DNA of 64,000 bases from Phenylobacterium sp. J367 (lineage in GTDB: Bacteria > Pseudomonadota > Alphaproteobacteria > Caulobacterales > Caulobacteraceae), in contig NZ_JAJONA010000001.1 of assembly GCF_024699985.1 (NCBI RefSeq), positions 3,230,501 to 3,294,500 of the forward strand. Direction: 5' to 3'. The translations under genes were made by a program, and so were the position numbers. This document shows positions 42,598 to 50,293 of the stretch, piece after piece; positions within the stretch are counted from its first letter, which is position 1, and each line of letters begins with the position of its first letter. The notes beneath the pieces were generated by a model. That model saw nothing but the letters and a program-made list of their open reading frames with translations, was not told the origin of the DNA and did no database searches.

Positions 42598-43703
42598 CGC
42601 GCAATGGGCCCCTGTCCGATCTCAGGATCGTGGAATTCGCCGGGATGGGGCCCGGTCCCTTCGCCTGCATGCTGCTGTCGGACCTCGGCGCCGACGTCTT
42701 GCGGATCGATCGGGCGGATGCGCCAGATCCGCACCCGTGGCAGATCGCGGCTCGCGGGAAGAGGTCGCTGGGCCTCGATCTCAAGGACCCCGCAGCGGTC
42801 GAACAGTGCCGCCGCATCATCGAACGGTGCGACGCGGTCGTGGAGGGTTACAGACCGGGCGTGATGGAACGGGTCGGGCTGGGCCCGGATGTGGCGCTAA
42901 AGCTCAACCCGCGTCTGGTCTATGGGCGCATGACCGGTTGGGGGCAGAGCGGACCCCTCGCTCAACGCGCAGGTCATGATCTGAATTACATAGCCATCTC
43001 GGGCGCTCTGCATGCGATCGGCCCCAAGGACCACCCAGTGCCACCGCTCAACCTAGTAGGCGACTACGGGGGTGGCGCCCTCTACCTCGTGATGGGCTTG
43101 CTCGCAGCCCTGCATCACGCGCAACGCACTGGGGAAGGGCAGGTCGTGGACGCCGCCATCAGCGACGGCGCGGCCTCGCTCATGTCGGTCTTCTACGGAC
43201 TTGCGGCCGAGGGGCGTTGGCAAGGTGAACGCGCCAGCAACAGTCTCGATGGCGGAGCCCACTACTACGGCGTGTTCGAATGCCTGGACGGCGAGTGGAT
43301 TTCGATCGCGGCCATCGAACCGCAGTTCTATGCGCTGCTTCTGGAAAGACTCGAAATCCATGACGAGGCCCTTCGCGCACGCCAACACGACCGCCAGGCT
43401 TGGCCGGAGCTTCGGGAGAAGCTTGCGAAGCTCTTCAGGACTCGCCCTCGTTCGGCCTGGTGCGCGCTGCTGGAACAGTCGGACGCATGCTTCGCGCCCG
43501 TGCTGAACCTCAAAGAGGCCGTCGCGCATCCGCACAATGTGAGCCGTGGGACGTTCGTCGAGGTCTCCGGCGTCGTGCAACCTGCACCGGCACCCCGATT
43601 TTCGGCGACGCCTGGGACTGTGCAGGGACCGCCAGTTAAGACGGGAGAAGGTGGACGCGACGTGCTGCGCGAGTGGGGCGTCCAACCCGTTAGACCAACA
43701 TGA
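42594..43703 (+). CDS. Alpha-methylacyl-CoA racemase (class III CoA-transferase family)
   Basis: CaiB-fold enzyme of 369 residues with racemase features: IVEFAGMGPGPFACMLLSDL, LGADVLRIDR, ARGKRSLGLDLKDP, VYGRMTGWGQSGPLAQRAGH, a histidine in AGHDLNYIAISGAL and an aspartate in NLVGDYGGGAL. The last two correspond to the catalytic His/Asp pair of Mycobacterium MCR and human AMACR. It epimerises 2-methylacyl-CoAs, including arylpropionyl-CoAs such as ibuprofenoyl-CoA. In this island it would let both enantiomers of a 2-methyl acid enter a stereospecific pathway. It is the last gene of the catabolic region. Confidence 0.85.
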   Translation: MTRNGPLSDLRIVEFAGMGPGPFACMLLSDLGADVLRIDRADAPDPHPWQIAARGKRSLGLDLKDPAAVEQCRRIIERCDAVVEGYRPGVMERVGLGPDVALKLNPRLVYGRMTGWGQSGPLAQRAGHDLNYIAISGALHAIGPKDHPVPPLNLVGDYGGGALYLVMGLLAALHHAQRTGEGQVVDAAISDGAASLMSVFYGLAAEGRWQGERASNSLDGGAHYYGVFECLDGEWISIAAIEPQFYALLLERLEIHDEALRARQHDRQAWPELREKLAKLFRTRPRSAWCALLEQSDACFAPVLNLKEAVAHPHNVSRGTFVEVSGVVQPAPAPRFSATPGTVQGPPVKTGEGGRDVLREWGVQPVRPT

Positions 43704-44173
43704 TCGTCCATGGTTGTTCTCCGTCCGATGCTTGGGCCCAGCTTCGGGCCGTGAGCCCGGACTTGCATCCTATCGGGGAACAACCGCCCTCAAACGACCA
43801 TGGTCTGGCGATCCAGGGCGCGTGCGCTCAGCTCGTCGTGCCCTGCCGCGAGATCGGTCTGTTCACCAGGCGCTGACGGCGGCGGACGGGTCGCGCCGCG
43901 GTGGCTGCCTCAACAAGGGCTACGATTCGAAAGCAACCTCGAGACGGCGCTGGCCGGCTGGCACGCCGAGATGGCCGGCCGGGTCGGCGGTGCGCCTCGC
44001 CGGCGCCGCGCGCGAGCGCCGATCTCACCAACCGAAGCTGTTAGACGCGGCTGAGCGGCCCTGGGCAACGAGGGCCGGAACACAGCGCGAATAGTCAGTC
44101 GCTGCATAGTGATATCAAGGAGATAGAACCGCCTTCTAAGCAGTTGCTCTATGTCAGCGCAGGTAAGCTGCGT
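43704..44173. other. 470-base stretch without a convincing gene
   Basis: Only short frames without recognisable motifs or ribosome sites occur between the racemase and the next gene. A phrase such as QGLRFESNLETALAGWHAEM in one + frame (about 43912-43975) has protein-like composition but no clear start or continuation, so it may be debris. This is the boundary between catabolic and accessory cargo. Confidence 0.5.
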
Positions 44174-45205
44174 TCAGGCGGCCCAGTCGTAGATTCCGCC
44201 CTCAGTCGCCATCCTAACAAGCGGCTCCCAGTCGGGATCATGGCTCGCGGTCATCATCGGAAGACTCCGAGCTGCGCATGCCTCTCTGATCACAGCTCGC
44301 ACGTCTCTGGGCACCCGGTCATTCTCCGGCCCGTGCACTTCGAAGAGGAGCCAACCGCCGGTCTGAAGGCGCCGGAACTCCAGCACTGCCTGCTCCCTGA
44401 AGACGGCGTAGGCGGTTCTGCCTGTCAGCGCACCCAGGACATGATGGCGCAGGCAATTGCGAAAGCGGCGACCTGCTCGGATGAGGTCAGAGGCGGTTCG
44501 AAGCGGTCGGAAATCTGCGTCCGCGTCCAGCGGGTGTTCAGGATAGGCGGCGGAGCGGCGCATAAGTCGCGCGATCACATTCTGGAGCCGAGCGCGACCG
44601 TGCATGTTCGCGATTGCGCGGTGAACAGCCTCATCTGATGGACCATTCGGGAGACTTTGCAGAAGGCGGAGCGCCTCCAAGAAATCACTGAGATCGCGCA
44701 AGCTGGTTGCGCCGCGGAGGACGTTGGGGTGGAGCCACTTCGGATCGAAGTGAGTCACGGCATCGATGGTGAGGCTCGTGATCTCTCCACAGTGCTGGAG
44801 ACAACGTGTCCGGTCGCGCTTCTCTGGGGACGCGAAAAGCGCCACCAACGCCTTGTAGTGGTCGGCTCGGGGCAGGGGAGTGCTACCGATCCGCTCCAGG
44901 GCTCCCATCAGCCCGTCAGGAACGCCTCCGATCGCGCTGTCGAGCACATGACGAGCCCGTCCGACGCAGAGCGCTTGCGCGAGAAGCTCCGCCTCCTGCT
45001 CATTCCGGTCCATCGTGTGCGCAATCGCGGCGAAGATGGCCTGCCGGACGAGAGGTGAAGAACGCAACAGGCGGCGGAGAACGCCCGACGCCAGGCCGTC
45101 CAGTTCCACAAGGCGCTCCGTAGCCCATCCCAGAAGATCTTGATCTGCATACTGCCAAGCTCGTGCGCGAATACGTCGGCCGGATAGCGAGCTCAGCTCA
45201 TTCAT
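44174..45205 (-). CDS. Hypothetical protein, possibly PcfJ-like C-terminal region
   Basis: About 343 residues from ATG 45205. The N-terminal two thirds are helical and leucine-rich (YADQDLLGWATERLVELDGL, ASGVLRRLLRSSPLVRQAIF). The C-terminal part has RAGRRFRNCLRHHVLGALTG, RTAYAVFREQAVLEFRRL and WLLFEVHGPENDRVPRDV. The N-C-L near a histidine and the following beta strands remind me of PcfJ-like proteins found on mobile elements, but this is a weak resemblance. It is divergent from rmuC across 149 bases. Composition supports a real gene; function is unknown. Confidence 0.7.
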   Translation of the reverse strand: MNELSSLSGRRIRARAWQYADQDLLGWATERLVELDGLASGVLRRLLRSSPLVRQAIFAAIAHTMDRNEQEAELLAQALCVGRARHVLDSAIGGVPDGLMGALERIGSTPLPRADHYKALVALFASPEKRDRTRCLQHCGEITSLTIDAVTHFDPKWLHPNVLRGATSLRDLSDFLEALRLLQSLPNGPSDEAVHRAIANMHGRARLQNVIARLMRRSAAYPEHPLDADADFRPLRTASDLIRAGRRFRNCLRHHVLGALTGRTAYAVFREQAVLEFRRLQTGGWLLFEVHGPENDRVPRDVRAVIREACAARSLPMMTASHDPDWEPLVRMATEGGIYDWAA

Positions 45206-45354
45206 GCAGCGGTCTCTCCTGACGGGGGAGGCCGATCGTCTCATATTTTGTGAATCCGTCGAGAAAAATGGGCCCCGAGGCGCGGCGGCGGAACTGTATT
45301 TGTTGCTCAACCGAGTTCTCAGATTACTCTCGGAGGAAACCGGGAGATCTCTAG

Positions 45355-46869
45355 TTGGATAAGTCGTACGTCTTGATGGTGATGGCGGCGGGGGCCGTAA
45401 TCTCGCTTTGCCTAGCAGCGGCTTTGGTGTTGCTCCTGGTGCGCAAGGGGTCGGGCCTCGGGCCAGAGCTTGCCGCGGAAAAGGCGCGGGTCGAGGCGGA
45501 GCTCGCCGTCTTCAAGGAGCGGGCTGCTCGCGCAGAGAGTTTGGAGGCAGACCTCAGCGAGGTACGAGCCGCTCGGGAAAAGGCAGATCAGGAGGTCTCC
45601 GCCCTTAGGGAGGCGAAGTCGCGGCTGGAAGCCGATGAAGTGAAATCGGCGGCTGAAATCGAGCGCCTTCGGAAGGCATTGGACGAGGAAGCCGGCCAGC
45701 TGAGTGCGCTGAAGGCTGAACTCGCGGCGCTCCGGGAGACCCTACAGCAGGAACGCCGCCAAGCCGACGACAAGCTGAAAATCCTTCTCGAGGCCAAAGA
45801 GACGATGACGAGGGAGTTTCAGGTGCTGGCCAACGACGTGATGGGCAAGCACGGCGAGAGCTTCACCAAGCAGAACAAGGAGCAGCTCGACGTGCTGCTC
45901 ACGCCGCTCCGCGACAAGCTCAAGGAGTTCCAGGAAGGGCTGCAGAAGGCGCACGAGGATACGGGTAAGGAGCGCGCGACACTCGCTGAGCAGATCCGGG
46001 GACTGTCGGAGCAGAGCGCCCGCATGAGCACTGAAACGGTCAATCTCACCCGGGCCCTCAAGGGCAGCGCCCAGATGCAGGGTGCGTGGGGAGAGATGAT
46101 CCTGGAGACGCTCCTCGAGAAATCCGGGCTGCGGGAAGGCGAGGAGTATGTCCGCCAAGCCAGTCACAGCACAGAGGAGGGGGCGCGGCTTCGGACGGAC
46201 GTGATCGTCCACCTCCCGGGCGGTCAGCACGTCATTATCGACTCCAAGGTGTCGACCGTGGCCTTCGAGGCCTATGTCAATGCCGAGGCCGAGGAGGAGC
46301 GCGCCCTACACCTGGAGGGGCACCTCGCCTCGATGCGCGCTCACATCAAAGGGCTCGCTGCGAAGGAGTACCACTCGACGACCGGAGGGCTGGACTACGT
46401 GATCATGTTCGTGCCCATCGAAGGCGCCCTGGCTGCGGCGCTTCAGAAGGATCCGAACATCACCAGCTACGCCGTGCAGAACAACGTCGCGATCGCCACG
46501 CCCACGACCCTGATGATTGCCCTGCGGACGATCGAGAACGTCTGGAAGGTCGAGCGCCGCAACCAGAACGCGGAAGCGATCGCCGATCGAGCCGGCCACC
46601 TCTACGGGAAGTTCGTCGGCTTCGTCGAGGACATGCAATCGCTGGGGCGGCGCCTCAACCAAGCCCAAGCCTCTTACACGGGCGCGATGGGCAAGCTTCA
46701 GACCGGGCCGGGTAATCTCGTCGGTCAGGCAGAGAAGCTGAAAGAGCTGGGCGCCAAGACGACCAAGGCATTGCCGAAGGGCCTGTTGATCGACGAGGGA
46801 CTGAGCGAACTGAGCAGTGGCCACCCCGACTTGGCGCTACTCGCGCCAGAAGGAGAGGCAACAGCCTGA
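45355..46869 (+). CDS. rmuC: DNA recombination protein RmuC
   Basis: Protein of 504 residues with the RmuC layout: one N-terminal membrane helix (VISLCLAAALVLLLVR, residues about 15-31), a long coiled coil (about 35-230, rich in E, A, K, L), and a C-terminal nuclease-like domain. That domain shows MQGAWGEMILETLLEKSGLR, LRTDVIVHLPGGQHVIIDSK, LDYVIMFVPIEGALAAAL and TPTTLMIALRTIENVWKVER. E. coli RmuC limits sequence inversions at repeats. It is normally chromosomal, so presence inside an island is notable. TTG 45355 is the apparent start. Confidence 0.93.
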   Translation: MDKSYVLMVMAAGAVISLCLAAALVLLLVRKGSGLGPELAAEKARVEAELAVFKERAARAESLEADLSEVRAAREKADQEVSALREAKSRLEADEVKSAAEIERLRKALDEEAGQLSALKAELAALRETLQQERRQADDKLKILLEAKETMTREFQVLANDVMGKHGESFTKQNKEQLDVLLTPLRDKLKEFQEGLQKAHEDTGKERATLAEQIRGLSEQSARMSTETVNLTRALKGSAQMQGAWGEMILETLLEKSGLREGEEYVRQASHSTEEGARLRTDVIVHLPGGQHVIIDSKVSTVAFEAYVNAEAEEERALHLEGHLASMRAHIKGLAAKEYHSTTGGLDYVIMFVPIEGALAAALQKDPNITSYAVQNNVAIATPTTLMIALRTIENVWKVERRNQNAEAIADRAGHLYGKFVGFVEDMQSLGRRLNQAQASYTGAMGKLQTGPGNLVGQAEKLKELGAKTTKALPKGLLIDEGLSELSSGHPDLALLAPEGEATA

Positions 46870-46892
46870 GCTATCGCCTCTCCCGAACCGCG

Positions 46893-46914
46893 CGAGATCG
46901 CTGGATAAATCTCG
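46893..46914. terminator. Weak hairpin between rmuC and the opposing gene pair
   Basis: CGAGAT at 46893-46898 and ATCTCG at 46909-46914, with a ten-base loop, lie in the 52-base gap between the rmuC stop and the stop of the small minus-strand gene. Position suggests a shared terminator; the stem is short. Confidence 0.4.
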
Positions 46915-46921
46915 GAGCGCC

Positions 46922-47149
46922 TTAATGGCTCGGTGTCTCCGCGATAAAAGCGCGGAGCAGCCGAGTCCCGCGTTCGAGTTCATATCCGTCGCTCCACGCC
47001 TCGATGAGGTTATCCAGATCGAGGTCGTCGCGTGTTTCTCCAGCGCCCACTCCGAACCAGAGCTCTAGTTCGTCCGGCGTGTCGTCTTCCCGGGTTGTCG
47101 GATGGCTCCAGATGCAATCAGTCAGCCTGACTCGGATGTGACTGCCCAT
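46922..47149 (-). CDS. Small acidic hypothetical protein
   Basis: 75 residues, strongly acidic in the middle (TREDDTPDELELWFGVGAGE, TRDDLDLDNLIEAWSDGYEL), with a C-terminal helix. Its start shares one base with the stop of the 120-residue gene upstream, so the two form a coupled pair. I recognise no family. Acidic small proteins of this type on islands can be immunity or antitoxin proteins, but no toxin is identified. Confidence 0.55.
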   Translation of the reverse strand: MGSHIRVRLTDCIWSHPTTREDDTPDELELWFGVGAGETRDDLDLDNLIEAWSDGYELERGTRLLRAFIAETPSH

Positions 47150-47511
47150 CAGCCCTCCACCAGTACGAGGAGGTCGCGGTCGCTCTCAGCCCAGGGCTGC
47201 TCAGTGATGATGTAGCCGATCGCGTCGAACCGGTGTCGACCAGGCATGATGGCGCCCCATGCGTCGGGCCAGTCGATCTCCGTCCAAATGTGGTTCTCGC
47301 CCGCGGCCTCCAGTGCCGCTGCATCGGAAGCCTCGAACGGATCGTAGATCAGGCTTTCGGTGTCGGGGTTAGTTAGTGGTCTGTATGTAACGGTCCACCC
47401 GTCCTCAGAGATCAGTCGCTTCGGCCATTCAATGAAAGCTGCATGTTGTTCGACCTCTCGCATGACGTCGTGTGCGTCTTCGTGAGGGCGGATTGCGGTC
47501 GTGAATGCCAT
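47149..47511 (-). CDS. Hypothetical acidic protein (120 residues)
   Basis: Acidic protein with HEDAHDVMREVEQHAAFIEW near the N-terminus, the beta-like DGWTVTYRPLTNPDTESLIY, an aromatic stretch HIWTEIDWPDAWGAIMPGRH, and a terminal ESDRDLLVLVEG. No family recognised. GAAAGGGAG lies just upstream of the ATG at 47511. It is coupled to the 75-residue gene downstream. Composition argues for a real gene. Confidence 0.6.
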   Translation of the reverse strand: MAFTTAIRPHEDAHDVMREVEQHAAFIEWPKRLISEDGWTVTYRPLTNPDTESLIYDPFEASDAAALEAAGENHIWTEIDWPDAWGAIMPGRHRFDAIGYIITEQPWAESDRDLLVLVEG

Positions 47512-47653
47512 TTCTCTGGCTCCCTTTCTGGAAACTGCTTTCTGCAGTCCTCACAGGGTGCCGAATTCCGCATTCGCGAGTCGATATATTTCGAACCGAA
47601 ATCGCCACTTCCTTGCCGATGGCCTCGCACGCCATCCAATCGCCAGCCCACCG

Positions 47654-47728
47654 GATGTCTTCGGCGGCGAACCTGCGCTCCGCTTGGTTCACCGGCTTCG
47701 CTCAGCTCGCTCCCTCTGCTTGAGCTCA
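47654..47728 (+). repeat. Dispersed imperfect repeat, copy A
   Basis: About 75 bases, strongly similar to 48668-48752 in the same orientation. The shared core runs from CTTCGGCGGCGAACCTGCGC through CGCTTGGTTCACCGGCTTCG to TGAGCTCA-type sequence. It contains a hairpin, GGCGAACC paired with GGTTCACC (one mismatch). The two copies are 1,014 bp apart and enclose the gene at 47990-48466. Confidence 0.75.
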
Positions 47729-47989
47729 ACCGCTTCGCTGACGTTGTCGGAGTCGGCATGTGGTCCGTACATTCCCGCCATTGCCGGACTTCGCGTGGCC
47801 ACATCCGTGGTGCGCCGGGCAGATCATCTGCCTCGCTTGACTCGTTTCGGCGGTGAGGCATACCCGGGTTCAAGAGCTTGTCTGGCACAGAGCCGGACCA
47901 TAGCGAACCCGGTCAGAAGATCTGGCCGAGTAGAGCTCCTGAAACATTGGCTCGCGAGATCACAGAGTCTCGCGTTCAGGAGAATTTGC

Positions 47990-48466
47990 GTGTCAAACAT
48001 CGTTGTCATTACCAATGAAGTCGAGGCTGCCCTCTATGGCGCGGTGTTTGATTTCGAACTCGGACGCGGCGAAGCGGTTGATATCCACGATGCTCTAGTG
48101 CGGTCTGAGGTCGCCCACCTAGCGCCCAGAAGGAAGCCCAAGGGGCGCCCGGGGGTGCTTAGGGTCGCATCGGCGCTGCAGGCCAAGGGGGTCTGTCAGG
48201 TAGATCTCGCTCGTCCTGCAAGGATGTGGAGAACACCGCTGGAGTATACCTTCGAGAGCTTCGGGGCGGCGGTTCCTTTCGACGAGATTTGCGGTCGCTT
48301 TGAACAGGATGAGCGTGGCGCAGTGCAACTCATCCAAGGCGCGGAGCGGTACGACGGCACGACCACGCTGAGCATCGCCAGCTTTGAGAGTCACTACGCG
48401 GCAACGGAATTCAGGCTGAGATTTTCAGATTACTTCAGAACTGCTGATGGGCTGAAGAAGAGGTAG
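47990..48466 (+). CDS. Hypothetical protein flanked by direct repeats
   Basis: 158 residues from GTG 47990, preceded by AGGAGA at 47979-47984. It begins SNIVVITNEVEAALYGAVFD, with a basic middle (LAPRRKPKGRPGVLRVASAL), TPLEYTFESFGAAVPFDEIC and SIASFESHYAATEFRLRFSD at the C-terminus. I recognise no family. The frame is open far upstream, but that part overlaps repeat sequence and is not coding-like. The gene lies alone between two ~80-bp direct repeats, so it could be an exchangeable cassette. Confidence 0.6.
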   Translation: MSNIVVITNEVEAALYGAVFDFELGRGEAVDIHDALVRSEVAHLAPRRKPKGRPGVLRVASALQAKGVCQVDLARPARMWRTPLEYTFESFGAAVPFDEICGRFEQDERGAVQLIQGAERYDGTTTLSIASFESHYAATEFRLRFSDYFRTADGLKKR

Positions 48467-49556
48467 GCTTAGGAGGCGGATTGAAGGGGTCCGCCTGTTC
48501 GCGATCTCTCGGCGAACGAGGTTTGCCATCCGTAAGCCCGGCGGGCGCCGTCGCAATCGGCCAAGGGCTGACTGGTGATAATGTGGCTGTCGCGCTTGGC
48601 ACCAATGCACCACGGCGGTGACGGGCTTGCGTGCTCATGGCTCCATGCACAGCTGCACAGCCAATCAGATGCCTTCGGCGGCGAACCTGCGCTACGCTTG
48701 GTTCACCGGCTTCGCTCAGCCCGCTCGCTGCCGCTCGCTCTGCTCGAGCTCAGCATGTGTACTCCAGACCTCATCGCTCTTCGTGTAAGCCATCGAAACG
48801 GTTCTTCTGATCAGCACCATGCAGGAGTGAACGCCTTCTTTCCCCCTGCCTGACCACGCAGTTCTCGCGCAGCCAGGCAGGGGGAAGATCAGCTCACCAT
48901 GCATCGGTCAGCCTTCTGAAGAGCAACGTAGCCATGCTTCCATGGCGCAGGCGGTTTCCCTGTCTCCTGCTGTAGCTGCCTCCTCCCAACTCCGCATCAC
49001 CAGGTCGAGCGACAGTTAGGGTCAGGGGTAGCTCGGGCACGCCACGCACTCGTGGTCCGCTCGCCCATTGAAGGGCCGCCGCGATCGTAACGTAACCGCA
49101 TGCTGTCGAGGTATGCGTTCAGAGTTGAAACGGTTATCCGGGATCGAGTCCCGGAAGCACGCGCAGTCGGCATTCAGCTACCGCTGCGCGCCGATGGTTG
49201 CTGAAGTCATCACAGCAGAGCCATCGTCTTTTTGCTTGCCTTCTGCCCGTGGGCAATCCGAGGGGCCGTCCTTCAGCGTGCGTGCGCCTATCTCCGCCTC
49301 TTAGGCCGCTCTGCCCGAGGTGCTGGTCATGTTCCCAGCCACTCTTGTCCGGTGGGGTCACCGTAAACTCACACCCCTGAGCGATATGCAGTATTTAGCT
49401 CAGACTTGGCGTCCGAAGAGGCCCATCATAAGGGATTGGGCGGTCCACGGCCAAAATAGATGTGCGAGCGAAAAGAGAAACTTCTATTTCGACTTCTGGG
49501 GGGTGGATTCGCGATCCTGTTACAAGGCCGATGATGGCCACACAACAGGAGTGAAC
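48467..49556. other. 1.1-kb stretch without a convincing gene
   Basis: Only short frames in several directions, none with a good ribosome site or protein-like composition. The stretch contains repeat copy B (48668-48752) and an inverted CCCCCTGCCT / AGGCAGGGGG pair at about 48841-48882. The rest is probably decayed island DNA or regulatory sequence for the gene at 49557. Confidence 0.5.
48668..48752 (+). repeat. Dispersed imperfect repeat, copy B
   Basis: Same orientation as copy A at 47654-47728 and about 90 percent alike over the first ~55 bases. It differs by an extra CGCTCGCTGC-like segment before the TGCTCGAGCTCA end. The GGCGAACC/GGTTCACC hairpin is conserved, which suggests that structure matters. 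Confidence 0.75.
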
Positions 49557-50132
49557 ATGCAGAACAACCACGAAGACGAGGTTGCCCTGAACAAGATCTA
49601 TCAGGCCGCCGCACAGACGTTTCTCGTCCACGGAGCAATCGACCCGCCGTTCGTCGAGATCCATACGAAGGGCACAGTTATCACTGTTCAGTCACCGCTC
49701 ATCCGGTCCGACGGTGACAAGGTGGTCTTCGCCAACCTTGTGAGGTCGTACGCGATCGTGACGCAGGCGGATCGGGTCGCGGTGGCGATGGAAGCCTGGA
49801 GCGCGCCCACGAACCCCAGCATCCGGCCGAGCAGCCATCCTGAACGTCAGGAGGGTGTGGCCCTGATCTGCGAGAGCTTCAGCGGCCGCTACTCGGCATG
49901 GGCGCCCATTAGCCGGCGAACGTTTCCTCATCTCGGCAAGCTGCAGGTGATGGACTTCAGGCCTGTCGCGCCCGGCGGATTCGTTTTCCATCCTGGTGCT
50001 CAAGTCGACGAAGAGCAGGTCACGAGTGCGCTCGCCCTCTTACACTTCTTCGGCCACCTCGACCTCAACGCGGCCGCGCGCAAGAGCGACGAGAGCGGGC
50101 GTCATTTGCTGCGCCTCCGCCGCGCTGCTTAG
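49557..50132 (+). CDS. Hypothetical protein
   Basis: 191 residues from ATG 49557, with AGGAG correctly spaced upstream. It begins MQNNHEDEVALNKIYQAAAQ, then FLVHGAIDPPFVEIHTKGTV, YAIVTQADRVAVAMEAWSA, GVALICESFSGRYSAWAPI and a C-terminal EEQVTSALALLHFFGHLDLN. The alternating strands suggest a compact alpha/beta protein. No family recognised. It is convergent with the IetS-like protease gene, with a hairpin terminator between them. Confidence 0.65.
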   Translation: MQNNHEDEVALNKIYQAAAQTFLVHGAIDPPFVEIHTKGTVITVQSPLIRSDGDKVVFANLVRSYAIVTQADRVAVAMEAWSAPTNPSIRPSSHPERQEGVALICESFSGRYSAWAPISRRTFPHLGKLQVMDFRPVAPGGFVFHPGAQVDEEQVTSALALLHFFGHLDLNAAARKSDESGRHLLRLRRAA

Positions 50133-50143
50133 AGGTTGGAAGT

Positions 50144-50168
50144 TCCGGTCGCCGTGAAGGTGACCGGA
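50144..50168. terminator. Hairpin terminator between convergent genes
   Basis: TCCGGTCGCC at 50144-50153 pairs with GGTGACCGGA at 50159-50168 (ten pairs including one G-U), loop GTGAA, starting 12 bases after the stop at 50132. No T-run. Confidence 0.55.
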
Positions 50169-50293
50169 GCTGACTCTTCTCTGACCTTTGAAAGTCCGCT
50201 GTCTGACTACGGGCAGCTTTGCGGTAAAGGCAGCCCGCTTACACCCGTAGATGGCCGTCCGAAGGACCGCGCGCAGTCCTCGCTGTGAAGCGC

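Noticed and set aside
43800..44054. An 84-codon + frame after the racemase.
   Set aside because: No ribosome site, Arg-rich ends and no recognisable family; at most a fragment.
47654..48752. The two repeats as integron attC sites around a cassette.
   Set aside because: There is a hairpin, but the ends do not match the RYYYAAC/GTTRRRY core sites and no integron integrase is present.
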